From a virus: a stretch of DNA of 21,310 nt. The notes under the pieces are model-generated. The model was not told where the DNA came from and made no database searches. It saw only the letters and a list, made by a program, of their open reading frames with translations. The position numbers and the translations under genes were made by a program. The stretch spans positions 1 through 21,310 of the IMG/VR virus record IMGVR_UViG_3300033156_000901; one strand, given 5' to 3'. Below, in pieces: positions 1-5,812 of the stretch (positions are counted from its first letter, which is position 1; every line of letters begins with the position of its first letter).

Positions 1-3
1 CAT
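1..3 (-). CDS. Start codon of a further left-operon gene (cut by window edge)
   Basis: On the minus strand the DUF669-like gene ends with TGA (10-8), followed at once by GAGGAG and an ATG at 3-1. The stop codon runs into the Shine-Dalgarno site and the start, the coupling style used throughout this operon. Only the start codon is inside the window, so the product is unknown. It should be another replication or recombination gene by position. Confidence 0.5.
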
Positions 4-7
4 CTCC

Positions 8-433
8 TCAGAATGGAACATCCTCCTCCACTTCGCCTTCCTTTTCGCCGAGCGGCAGATAGTCAGCAACATTGGCAAAAACCTGATCCTGCGGCCCTTT
101 TCGGTGCTTTACTTTAATCCTAAGCCCTTTTCCAGCCTTAAGCTCGCGGATCAGAGTGTTTGCCGCATCACCAGGGCTTTCAAAGTAAGTCTCACTGGGT
201 ACGCCCAGAGCCTTGAGCGCCAGGCAAGCCCGAAAGATGCCACGGTCAGTAACGACGAAATTATCAAAAATCCGCGCTCCAACGTAGTCACCTTCCGTAA
301 CCTCCCATGTAACTTTGATCATGGGAGATCCGGATGACGCTTCCGCTTTGGTCCAATCGGCCATCACGACCCGATATTCCCCTTCCGGTAACATCGCACC
401 TCGCTCCAGCTTCTCTTTCAAGGTGAAGCCCAT
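8..433 (-). CDS. DUF669-like phage single-stranded-DNA-binding protein
   Basis: A 141-residue protein of the size and layout of DUF669 phage proteins, which are found in recombination modules next to Sak4/RecA-like ATPases. The N-terminus (GEYRVVMADW, then a segment with KVTWEVTEGDYVGARIFDNF) resembles the beta-rich core of that family. The C-terminus is very acidic and ends EEDVPF, close to the DDDIPF tail by which bacterial SSB recruits partner proteins. The start is ATG at 433-431: AGGAGG lies 7 bases upstream, a better distance than for the GTG at 436. It overlaps the stop of the ATPase gene upstream (TGATG). Likely role: binding ssDNA for the neighbouring ATPase. The family call rests on pattern and context; the tail is seen directly. 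Confidence 0.6.
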   Translation of the reverse strand: MGFTLKEKLERGAMLPEGEYRVVMADWTKAEASSGSPMIKVTWEVTEGDYVGARIFDNFVVTDRGIFRACLALKALGVPSETYFESPGDAANTLIRELKAGKGLRIKVKHRKGPQDQVFANVADYLPLGEKEGEVEEDVPF

Positions 434-1194
434 CACTTACCTCCTTTCTTATCATTCTTCTCTTCCTTGAACAAAGCCCGGAGGGCCTGGAAAGTCGGCG
501 GGCACGAACCAGCGGCGGCTAGTACTGGATGCCTTGAGCCCGCCTCAATCGCAGGTCCAGGATTAAAGACGAACCGCCGCTCGACCTCGCCGCTTGGAAG
601 TTCCTCTGCTGAAAGATACAGGACATGGCTCACGATGGCCATGACTGCTTGTCCGAGTTTGCCTGGTAAGTCTAGGATCTTAGCACCTCCCGAGAACTCA
701 GGCTTGCGGCTAGCAGTATGAGCTATGATGACGAGATGGACAGGGAAAGCTTGGAACTGGCGGATGACGTTCAGAACTTCATTTCGGTGATCTGAAAAGT
801 CCGCGCCGTAAACCCCGGCCTCGCCTAGTTGGGTCGCGCCGTATTTGCGAGCAACCTCCTGCTCCTTCCACATAGAGATCATGTCGATAGTGTCGAGAAC
901 GATGGTCTGGTACTTAAACTTGCCCTGTCGTAGCTTCCTCTGTAGATCTTTGTAAACTTCCCGCAACTGTGCTAGAGCCTTAGCCCAACCAGGTTCTTTG
1001 TCCGTGCTAAACGAATCGATCTCCTGGATGTAAGCCTCCACGTAGTCTGCTCCACCAGGCTCACACTCGATGATGAGCGGCTCGGGCCAGGTTGCGGCTG
1101 CGGTTGTCTTTCCCGCCTTGGGTTGCCCGTAGATCAGCCAAGTGGCTCGCTCCGGGAACCCAAGTTTTGGCTTCCGCTTCTCCTCAGGCAGCAT
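433..1194 (-). CDS. Sak4-like RecA-fold ATPase (phage recombinase/annealing ATPase)
   Basis: A 253-residue P-loop ATPase. Walker A is GQPKAGKTT at residues 23-31 and Walker B is TIVLDT ending near D101. A further strand, VIIAH, is typical of RecA-fold enzymes. The length and the lack of extra domains fit the phage Sak4/AAA_24-type ATPases that act with an SSB in single-strand annealing or strand exchange. The C-terminus is lysine-rich (KEEKNDKKGGK). The ATG at 1194 has AGGAGG about 6 bases upstream and overlaps the end of the upstream gene by 11 bases. A DUF669-like gene with an SSB-type tail follows directly, supporting a paired recombination function. An ATPase of another role, such as a helicase loader, is possible. 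Confidence 0.75.
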   Translation of the reverse strand: MLPEEKRKPKLGFPERATWLIYGQPKAGKTTAAATWPEPLIIECEPGGADYVEAYIQEIDSFSTDKEPGWAKALAQLREVYKDLQRKLRQGKFKYQTIVLDTIDMISMWKEQEVARKYGATQLGEAGVYGADFSDHRNEVLNVIRQFQAFPVHLVIIAHTASRKPEFSGGAKILDLPGKLGQAVMAIVSHVLYLSAEELPSGEVERRFVFNPGPAIEAGSRHPVLAAAGSCPPTFQALRALFKEEKNDKKGGK

Positions 1195-1507
1195 CTTCTA
1201 CCTCCTTTCGCGCTTCATAAAATAGATCCTGGGCCACTACAGGATAGTCCGAAAGGCCATCGCAGTAGCGGCACTCGATCTCCACTAGACCGACCTCGCC
1301 TTGCGGGTCCAGGTAACCGAGCGTTTTCGCGACGCCGGCGAGCAGTTCCCTGAGCTTTGCTACCACTTCTCGCTTATCACCGTCGGTGTAGCCTTGCAAG
1401 ACAGCCTCTCCGGTAGAATCCTTTTCGATGAGCCGAATTGCTATCTTGCCTTCCCAAAGCTCCGCCTTGATCTTTCCTAGCTCTTCCAGATTAACTATCA
1501 CGTCCAT
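1184..1507 (-). CDS. Conserved small phage protein, tandem paralogue A
   Basis: A 107-residue protein of unknown function. It starts MDVIVNLEELGKIKAELWEG, has a central helix (KLRELLAGVAKTLGYLDP) and near the end a single CRYC pair, then AQDLFYEARKE. The next gene upstream (1491-1871) has the same plan: MDVVIDL start, KLEELLTAIADALTYLDP, CWNC and ARDLCSDRE, so the two are tandem duplicates. One CxxC pair per chain would allow zinc binding only with extra ligands or by dimerising. The ribosome site AGGAGGCAGGAAG lies inside the end of the upstream gene. It ends inside the start of the Sak4-like gene (11-base overlap), so translation is coupled. A role in the recombination operon is inferred from position only. 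Confidence 0.7.
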   Translation of the reverse strand: MDVIVNLEELGKIKAELWEGKIAIRLIEKDSTGEAVLQGYTDGDKREVVAKLRELLAGVAKTLGYLDPQGEVGLVEIECRYCDGLSDYPVVAQDLFYEARKEVEDAA

Positions 1508-1871
1508 CTTCCTGCCTCCTTTCTAACTTCTCCCTGTCAGAACACAAATCGCGAGCCAGGATATGAAATTTTTGCTCATGGCCACAATTCCAGCATTTCT
1601 TCTGAGTGAATTTGATTTTTCGTGCCGGATCGAGATAAGTGAGAGCATCTGCAATCGCGGTCAGCAATTCCTCCAATTTGGCTGCCATATCTTGCTGATA
1701 GCTTTCTGTATGTGGGAGAACGAATTTATCGGATCGAGGAGGCAATAGAATCTCTATCGTGCTGGTCCATTCTGGCCCTTCCATACCTCCTGTAAGGCAG
1801 ATCTTGAGCCTGTCATTTTCTAACTTCGTTTCGACTCTTCCAACTGTTATGAGGTCAATCACGACATCCAT
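1491..1871 (-). CDS. Conserved small phage protein, tandem paralogue B
   Basis: A 126-residue paralogue of the 1184-1507 product, with the same MDV-V-L start, conserved helix ending YLDP, and a CWNCGH motif that adds a histidine as a possible metal ligand. The ATG at 1871-1869 is chosen over the longer frame because ATAGGAGGCAGG lies directly upstream and because it aligns with the paralogue's start. It overlaps the end of the RecB-like gene by 17 bases, and its own end overlaps paralogue A by 17 bases as well, so the coupling junction seems to have been duplicated with the gene. Function unknown. Confidence 0.7.
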   Translation of the reverse strand: MDVVIDLITVGRVETKLENDRLKICLTGGMEGPEWTSTIEILLPPRSDKFVLPHTESYQQDMAAKLEELLTAIADALTYLDPARKIKFTQKKCWNCGHEQKFHILARDLCSDREKLERRQEDGRDS

Positions 1872-2691
1872 CCTGCCTCCTATCCAGCTTACGGAACCCG
1901 AGCGCCTCGGCCCGTCTCGAGTCATCGCAGATCAGCTCGTAAGGACAAGGCCAGGCCAGACAGGCTCCCGAGTTCCGGTAGATCCTGCCTTCCTCGATTT
2001 CCCGGACCAGGACCGCGACGCGCTCGAGCGCGCGCCGAACGCGGTCCTCGGTCAGGACAACCGGAAACTGCACGATGTACTTCTCCTTATTCTTCCTGAT
2101 CTCCTCCTCCCACCTCCTCCTGAATTGAACAGGGCTCTCGTTCTTTCGTCCCCTGAGCGAAGTGCTCAGCGCGACCCAGGCAGTCCTGATTTCTTCACCG
2201 GGCCACAGGTCCATGGCGGCGGCCTGGTAGAGAGCCAGTTGATCATCAAGCTCGCGCATGCGATCGCAGTTGGGGACTCGCGATACTGTCTTCCAGTCCA
2301 AGACCAGAATGTGATCATCGCGCTTGAGGACAAGGTCAAGGACCCCGACAAACTGGAACCGGACCCCATTCACATCCCACTTGAGGCCAAAGCGATGCTC
2401 GACGCCTAAGATCTCGCCTTCCGGGATCTCGGTTGCCTCGACCAGTGGCAAACCTTTAGCAGCGATCCAGCGCCTCCGATTTGGTGAAAGCGTAGATTCG
2501 GTTATGGCCTGGACGGTTGCGAGTTCGATATCGTCTCCCTTTCCTTTAGCGGCCAGGCCAGCATGGACTGCCCGCCCTAGCACCAAGGGCTCGGGGTCTT
2601 CAGGCGGAAGCCAGCCTTCCCGGTAGCGGAGCTCCCAGCGCCTGCGGCACTGGGCGAACTCAGTCAGCTCCGAATAGCTCACTTTGAGCAT
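1855..2691 (-). CDS. RecB/Cas4-like PD-(D/E)XK nuclease with probable 4Fe-4S cluster
   Basis: A 278-residue nuclease of the PD-(D/E)XK (PDDEXK_1, Cas4/AddB/RecB) type. Seen in order: YSELTEFAQC with C15; LGRAVHAGL with H43; GVLDLVL with D119; VLDWKT with D132 and K134; a QLALYQ helix; and three late cysteines C244, C249 and C255 (ACLAWPCPYELIC). C15 plus the three late cysteines is the pattern that holds a 4Fe-4S cluster in Cas4 and AddB. The acid two residues before the catalytic lysine is Asp rather than the more common Glu. Expected activity: metal-dependent exonuclease making ssDNA ends for the Sak4-like ATPase. The ATG at 2691 has GGAGG about 8 bases upstream. It overlaps both neighbouring genes. 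Confidence 0.82.
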   Translation of the reverse strand: MLKVSYSELTEFAQCRRRWELRYREGWLPPEDPEPLVLGRAVHAGLAAKGKGDDIELATVQAITESTLSPNRRRWIAAKGLPLVEATEIPEGEILGVEHRFGLKWDVNGVRFQFVGVLDLVLKRDDHILVLDWKTVSRVPNCDRMRELDDQLALYQAAAMDLWPGEEIRTAWVALSTSLRGRKNESPVQFRRRWEEEIRKNKEKYIVQFPVVLTEDRVRRALERVAVLVREIEEGRIYRNSGACLAWPCPYELICDDSRRAEALGFRKLDRRQDGCRD

Positions 2692-2840
2692 GACTGAGCC
2701 TCCAGGTACTCAGCTTGCTTGCGGCACCAGGACGTCTTGGTCCAAGTGTCGCAGGCGCTACAGTAGCACCAACCATGGTCCTGCTCTTGGACCTTGGCGC
2801 CACATCTTGGACAGATGAGTTCTGCATCCACCGGGTTCAT
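2679..2840 (-). CDS. Very small zinc-ribbon protein (53 aa)
   Basis: A 53-residue frame linking its two neighbours. It has a CPRCGAKV knuckle at residues 10-13 and a second knuckle in WCYCSACDTW (C25, C27 and C30), with extra cysteines at 39 and 51, which looks like a single zinc ribbon. GGAGG lies 5 bases before the ATG. The start overlaps the upstream stop (ATGA) and the end overlaps the nuclease start by 13 bases, so it fills the only gap in the operon. It may bind DNA or act as an adaptor for the nuclease; that is inference. The motif and couplings are seen directly. Confidence 0.72.
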   Translation of the reverse strand: MNPVDAELICPRCGAKVQEQDHGWCYCSACDTWTKTSWCRKQAEYLEAQSCSK

Positions 2841-3223
2841 TTCGCCTCCGCAGGAGCTTCTCCCAGAACCTTGCTTTTGCCAGGGATCACCAGGATACCT
2901 TCAGGGACGAACACGAAGCGATCACTTTCATCCCGGACCCTTTCCGTCTCGAACACCACCATTTCCGGCCACTCCTCATCCCATAGCGACCGGAGCGCGA
3001 AAACAAGAGCGCCAGTGTGCCCGCCGATGAGCACGCTAGCACCCTGCTCCACGGCCTCCGCGAGGACCTCCGCGATCTTGGAGGCTGCCTCCTGGAGGCC
3101 GTCCATGCCCGGACCCACGACTGGGGCTCGGGGCTCCGGGTCGAGCTCGTACCCGTACTGACAGACGAGCTCGATCTCCCGCTCACCCTGCCTGTGAAGC
3201 GTCAGATTTATTAGCCTTTTCAT
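2837..3223 (-). CDS. Small alpha/beta protein, possibly CARF/ring-nuclease-like
   Basis: A 128-residue protein starting MKRLINLTLH. After a long helix rich in A, E and K (LQEAASKIAEVLAEAVEQG) comes a hydrophobic strand and turn, SVLIGGHTGALVFALRSLW, then MVVFETERVRDESDRFVF and a last strand GILVIPGK. The order strand, GGHTGA loop, helix, strand and TERV recalls small Rossmann-like CRISPR-associated proteins of the Csx20/CARF group, some of which cleave cyclic oligoadenylates. That likeness is from memory and is tentative. The ATG at 3223 is preferred over GTG at 3229 because GAGGAG lies 6 bases before it. It is the second gene after the left promoter, where counter-defence genes often sit. 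Confidence 0.65.
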   Translation of the reverse strand: MKRLINLTLHRQGEREIELVCQYGYELDPEPRAPVVGPGMDGLQEAASKIAEVLAEAVEQGASVLIGGHTGALVFALRSLWDEEWPEMVVFETERVRDESDRFVFVPEGILVIPGKSKVLGEAPAEAK

Positions 3224-3225
3224 CC

Positions 3226-3768
3226 TCACTCCTCTCGGGTGACTACGGCTTCTTCCCCTACCTTGTAGGGGAGTTCGCCCAAAACGTGGAACCGCTTCCC
3301 GTCAGGGAAGAGGAGGTTAATCTGCCGCTTGTTTGTGAAATCGAATTCAATGTTCCAGCCTTGGGGAAGGTCATGCTCCACGACCTCTGCGGATCGGAGA
3401 ACTACCTGCTTAACCTTCTTCCCGGTCCAAGCAAAATACTTCACATGAACTGGTGTAGGTACAGCGGGAGTAAAGACATCTTCGGCAAGCTGAAACGGGT
3501 GGCCACTCCCGCCGCCCTCCTGGACAGCGGCCCTCTGCTCCAGTTCGACGATCTCGAACTGGAGCCGGAGGACGAACTCCCGCCCTTGGCATTCCTGGGG
3601 CGGGCCAAATATCCTGGAATCAGAGTGAGGAACGAAAAAGGCCACCTCGACCTCGGGCTTGCCCGAGGCCAAGATGGCCTCGTAAATGCTCTTGGCCTGG
3701 GCCTCTATCGAGGCCCGGCGGTGTGTTACTAGCCTTTCCATCTCCGCCTCCTTTCCTAGCCTTTCCAT
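3226..3768 (-). CDS. First left-operon gene, unknown function
   Basis: A protein of 180 residues (start 3768) or 171 (start 3741), not recognised. It begins with a charged helix (HRRASIEAQAKSIYEAILAS), continues with beta-rich stretches (VEVAFFVPHSDSRIFGPP, FVLRLQFEIVELEQR) and a proline-rich linker, and ends in a possible second beta domain (VHVKYFAWTGKKVKQVVLRS, INLLFPDGKRFHVLGELPYK). The longest frame would begin at 3798, upstream of the predicted transcript start near 3783, so it is rejected. Both remaining ATGs have their own AGGAGG site because the start region is a 27-base tandem repeat. It is the promoter-proximal gene, so it should be made early and abundantly. Confidence 0.65.
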   Translation of the reverse strand: MERLGKEAEMERLVTHRRASIEAQAKSIYEAILASGKPEVEVAFFVPHSDSRIFGPPQECQGREFVLRLQFEIVELEQRAAVQEGGGSGHPFQLAEDVFTPAVPTPVHVKYFAWTGKKVKQVVLRSAEVVEHDLPQGWNIEFDFTNKRQINLLFPDGKRFHVLGELPYKVGEEAVVTREE

Positions 3769-3780
3769 CTCCTGCCTCCT
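3739..3780 (-). repeat. 27-base tandem repeat duplicating ribosome site and start codon
   Basis: Read on the minus strand, AGGAGGCAGGAGATGGAAAG (first ATG 3768) is followed 27 bases later by AGGAGGCGGAGATGGAAAGG (second ATG 3741). The unit is in frame and encodes MERLG-KEAE and then MERLV. Either start, or both, may be used. Confidence 0.75.
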
Positions 3781-3789
3781 TGCACTTAT

Positions 3790-3818
3790 AATATACACCT
3801 AGTGCTGCCCTTTGTCAA
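3790..3818 (-). promoter_or_regulatory. Strong sigma-70/A-type promoter of the left operon
   Basis: On the minus strand the -35 box TTGACA (3818-3813) is a perfect match. A 17-base spacer leads to TATATT (3795-3790). Transcription should start near 3783, leaving a short leader with AGGAGG before the ATG at 3768. The first operator palindrome ends 8 bases upstream of the -35 box. Confidence 0.75.
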
Positions 3819-3825
3819 GAGCGGA

Positions 3826-3839
3826 GGGACAAATGTCCC
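3826..3839. promoter_or_regulatory. Operator palindrome 1 (left-promoter side)
   Basis: GGGACAAATGTCCC is a perfect inverted repeat of GGGACA around a 2-base centre. It lies 7 bases beyond the left -35 box and 16 bp centre to centre from operator 2, about 1.5 helical turns. It probably binds the 63-residue HTH protein encoded at 3899-4090; that assignment is inference. Confidence 0.65.
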
Positions 3840-3842
3840 TGT

Positions 3843-3854
3843 GGACATCTGTCC
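3843..3854. promoter_or_regulatory. Operator palindrome 2 (regulator-promoter side)
   Basis: GGACATCTGTCC carries the same GGACA-NN-TGTCC half sites as operator 1. It lies 7 bases upstream of the right-facing -35 box. Two matching sites placed mirror-fashion between divergent promoters suggest shared control of both directions by one dimeric regulator. Confidence 0.62.
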
Positions 3855-3861
3855 TAAGACC

Positions 3862-3890
3862 TTGCCCAGCGCCACCTTTCCGGTTATCAT
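3862..3890 (+). promoter_or_regulatory. Right-facing promoter for the regulator gene, probably leaderless
   Basis: TTGCCC (3862-3867), a 17-base spacer and TATCAT (3885-3890) match the consensus at 4/6 and 5/6. The start of transcription would be near 3897, and the regulator ATG is at 3899. No Shine-Dalgarno site precedes that ATG. The message would be leaderless, as lambda cI made from PRM is. Confidence 0.5.
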
Positions 3891-3898
3891 CAAGCGCT

Positions 3899-4090
3899 AT
3901 GAACGGTAAGGCACTTAAGCAGGCAAGGAGACGGGCTGGGTTGACCCAGGAGGAGCTGGCCGCGCGGCTGGGATGCTCGCGCCGAGCGATCGCCAGGTGG
4001 GAGAGAGGCGAAGTGAGGCCACTTAGGGTGTTCTGGGAGAAACTAGAAAAGGAGTTGGACATCAATATGGAAAGGATCGTCAATGGCTGA
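3899..4090 (+). CDS. Cro/C1-type HTH transcriptional regulator (63 aa)
   Basis: A minimal helix-turn-helix protein, essentially one HTH_3 domain (residues 4-53). ALKQARRRAGLTQEELAARL is followed by the recognition region GCSRRAIARWERGEVRP. There is no dimerisation or cleavage domain, so it resembles Cro or a plasmid-type repressor rather than a LexA-like CI. The ATG at 3899 is chosen over the upstream in-frame ATG at 3812 because the extra residues would read through both operators and the promoter and do not look like protein. It has no ribosome site. It overlaps the ParB-methyltransferase gene by 8 bases. Its likely targets are the two palindromes at 3826-3854. Confidence 0.82.
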   Translation: MNGKALKQARRRAGLTQEELAARLGCSRRAIARWERGEVRPLRVFWEKLEKELDINMERIVNG

Positions 4091-5351
4091 CAAGGGAAAA
4101 GAGCAAGTTCTAGGCCAACTTTTGCCACAGTTGACTGAGGAGGAATTTGAAGCGCTTAAAGCTGATATCGCCGAGCGCGGAGTACAGGTCCCTGTCGAAT
4201 ACGATGAGGATGGCAACATCTTAGACGGCCATCATCGAGTAAAAGCTTGTCAAGAACTGGGGATCAAGGATTGGCCGCGCATAGTACGCGTTGGACTTAG
4301 CGAAGAAGAAAAGATCGAACATATCCTATCGCTTAACCTGAATCGGCGACAGCTGACTAGAGAACAGAAACGCGAGATCGCCAAACAGCTCCGGGAAAGA
4401 GGATGGAGCTACCCTCGGATCGCGAAGGCGCTTGGGATCGCCGTTGGAACAGTATATAGCTGGCTGAGGGAAGAAGAGACAGATGTCCCAGCTTTTCAAA
4501 ACCGAAAACCTGAGACAAACGTCCGCCTAGTCGAAGGTGCAGATGGCAAGCTCTATCCTGCTTGCAAGAAGAAACGATCTGCGGTTTTTGCGACTACTGA
4601 ACGCGAACATGAGAAAGTACAGGAAGCACTCGAAAAGACCAAGGAGAATTTGCCGGGCAAGATCTTGACAGCCCAGCGACTTGCCCGGATCGCGCGGGAG
4701 ACTATTGCCCAGAAGGCAAAGACAGAAGTGCCTTCAACCGCGAAGGAAGGAGACATCGAGATCCGCCTTGGCGACTTTCGCGATGTATTGGGCGATCTAG
4801 AAGGCCAGGTCGATGCGATCATCACCGACCCGCCTTACGGGAAAGAACACCTCGACCTCTATTCGGATCTGTCTCGGGTTGCTGCAACACTTTTGAAACC
4901 GAGTGGCGTTTTAGTTGTTATGGTCGGAGCGCTCTACTTGCCGGACTACCTCGCACGCCTCATGACTCATCTGCGATACCGATGGACCTGCGCGTATATC
5001 GCTCAAGGGCCTCGTACTCGAGTATTCCCAGTACGTGTCGGGACTGGTTGGAAGCCCTTGCTTGTGTTCATGCGTCCTGATGCGGCGGATTCGAAATTTC
5101 TGTTAGATGATGTATTCGATGCCGCGACTGTCTGTCAGGATGGCACTCAAAAAAATCTCCATCATTGGGAACAATCCGAGGCCGGGTTTGCTGAGATTGT
5201 CGAGCGCTTCACTGAGCCGGGGGATCTTGTGATCGATCCTTTCTTAGGCAGTGGCACGACCGCGGTGGTATGCCGAGACCTTGGCAGGCGATTCATTGGC
5301 TGTGACATCGATCCAAAAGCGATCGCCATAGCTCGGGAGAGATTAGAATGA
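4083..5351 (+). CDS. ParB-like/HTH protein fused to a DNA methyltransferase
   Basis: A 422-residue fusion. Residues about 15-75 form a ParB/Srx-type domain with the box ILDGHHRVKA, where canonical chromosomal ParB has GERR. Residues about 90-130 are a helix-turn-helix (REQKREIAKQL, then YPRIAKALGIAVGTVYSWL). From about residue 225 there is an amino-methyltransferase with TDPPYG at 248-253 and the AdoMet loop DPFLGSGTT at 385-393. Catalytic motif before the AdoMet motif is the order of beta-type N6-adenine or N4-cytosine enzymes. Such ParB-methylase fusions are known in phages and usually lack a restriction partner; none is seen here. The ATG overlaps the regulator end, with AAGGA about 8 bases upstream. 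Target sequence unknown. Confidence 0.85.
   Translation: MADKGKEQVLGQLLPQLTEEEFEALKADIAERGVQVPVEYDEDGNILDGHHRVKACQELGIKDWPRIVRVGLSEEEKIEHILSLNLNRRQLTREQKREIAKQLRERGWSYPRIAKALGIAVGTVYSWLREEETDVPAFQNRKPETNVRLVEGADGKLYPACKKKRSAVFATTEREHEKVQEALEKTKENLPGKILTAQRLARIARETIAQKAKTEVPSTAKEGDIEIRLGDFRDVLGDLEGQVDAIITDPPYGKEHLDLYSDLSRVAATLLKPSGVLVVMVGALYLPDYLARLMTHLRYRWTCAYIAQGPRTRVFPVRVGTGWKPLLVFMRPDAADSKFLLDDVFDAATVCQDGTQKNLHHWEQSEAGFAEIVERFTEPGDLVIDPFLGSGTTAVVCRDLGRRFIGCDIDPKAIAIARERLE
4477..4489. promoter_or_regulatory. Operator-like palindrome inside the ParB-methyltransferase gene
   Basis: AGACAGATGTCC (4477-4488) differs at only one position from the reverse complement of operator 2. It lies within the coding sequence just after the HTH region. 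It could be a secondary site for the same regulator or chance. Confidence 0.25.
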
Positions 5352-5743
5352 GTATGGAAGAAAGATATGGCACTCGCGACCTAGCCTATTCAGCATGGCA
5401 TCGAATCCTCGATCCTTCTCTGCATTATATTGACTTGGATGCCATTGAGTACTGTGCGCAATGCAAGGAGCCTTTGGCTCTTTTCGAGTTAGCTCAAGAT
5501 GTTGGACAGGGTTGGAAGGCAACTACTGTCTTGCGCAAGCTTGCTCGCAAAGCCCGACTTCCCGCTTATCTCGTGTTCTGGAAGAAAGAAGGAGATGAGA
5601 TCGTACAATTGCGGGTTCGAGAGGTTTGGCCTTGCTATGGTCAGGAAAATACCATGAGTCCAGCTGAATACGAACAGTGGCTCTTATCACTCAGAGAACA
5701 GCACGACTGTGATGATGGACCCGAGCAAGATCGATGGTTCTAA
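5348..5743 (+). CDS. Hypothetical phage protein with CxxC pair
   Basis: A 131-residue protein, start overlapping the methyltransferase stop (ATGA). Its first half has YIDLDAIEYCAQCKEPLALF, a single CxxC pair, followed by ELAQDVGQGWKATTVLRKLA. The middle is beta-rich (LPAYLVFWKKEGDEIVQLRV) and the end acidic (HDCDDGPEQDRWF). The mix of a helix with basic residues and a short beta sheet faintly recalls small nuclease-like folds, but no catalytic motif is convincing. Coupled translation suggests it works with the methyltransferase. The hairpin at 5751-5797 follows. Confidence 0.7.
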   Translation: MSMEERYGTRDLAYSAWHRILDPSLHYIDLDAIEYCAQCKEPLALFELAQDVGQGWKATTVLRKLARKARLPAYLVFWKKEGDEIVQLRVREVWPCYGQENTMSPAEYEQWLLSLREQHDCDDGPEQDRWF

Positions 5744-5750
5744 CTTGGTT

Positions 5751-5797
5751 CTGGAAGAGCAAAGCCTAGCGCTTGGGCTAGGCCTTGCTCTTCCCAG
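5751..5797 (+). terminator. Long hairpin after the methyltransferase pair (terminator-like)
   Basis: CTGGAAGAGCAAAGCCTAGC (5751-5770) pairs with GCTAGGCCTTGCTCTTCC (5777-5794), extended by CAG. It leaves a 6-base loop, one mismatch and one bulge. No T-run follows, so it may be a processing or bidirectional structure rather than a simple intrinsic terminator. Its right arm contains the -35-like element of the next promoter. Confidence 0.6.
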
Positions 5798-5812
5798 CGG
5801 GAGCCTTATAAT
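5785..5812 (+). promoter_or_regulatory. Possible promoter overlapping the hairpin
   Basis: A perfect TATAAT (5807-5812) follows a weak TTGCTC (5785-5790) with a 16-base spacer. The -35-like element lies in the 3' arm of the hairpin, and the -10 box in the loop of a second small hairpin (GGGAG...CTCCC, 5799-5818). The start would be near 5819, just before AGGAGGTGATCCC and the ATG at 5833. Confidence 0.38.

Noticed and set aside
1759-2409. Long plus-strand frame of 216 codons opposite the RecB-like nuclease
   Set aside because: It lies antisense to a gene with clear nuclease motifs, lacks a good ribosome site and has proline/leucine-rich, low-information composition.
3286-3732. Plus-strand frame of 148 codons opposite the first left-operon gene
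   Set aside because: The minus strand has the promoter, ribosome sites and coupled stops; the plus frame has no start signal.
3769-3798. Longer start for the first left-operon gene at 3798
   Set aside because: The codons would fall in the -10 box and before the predicted transcript start, with no ribosome site.
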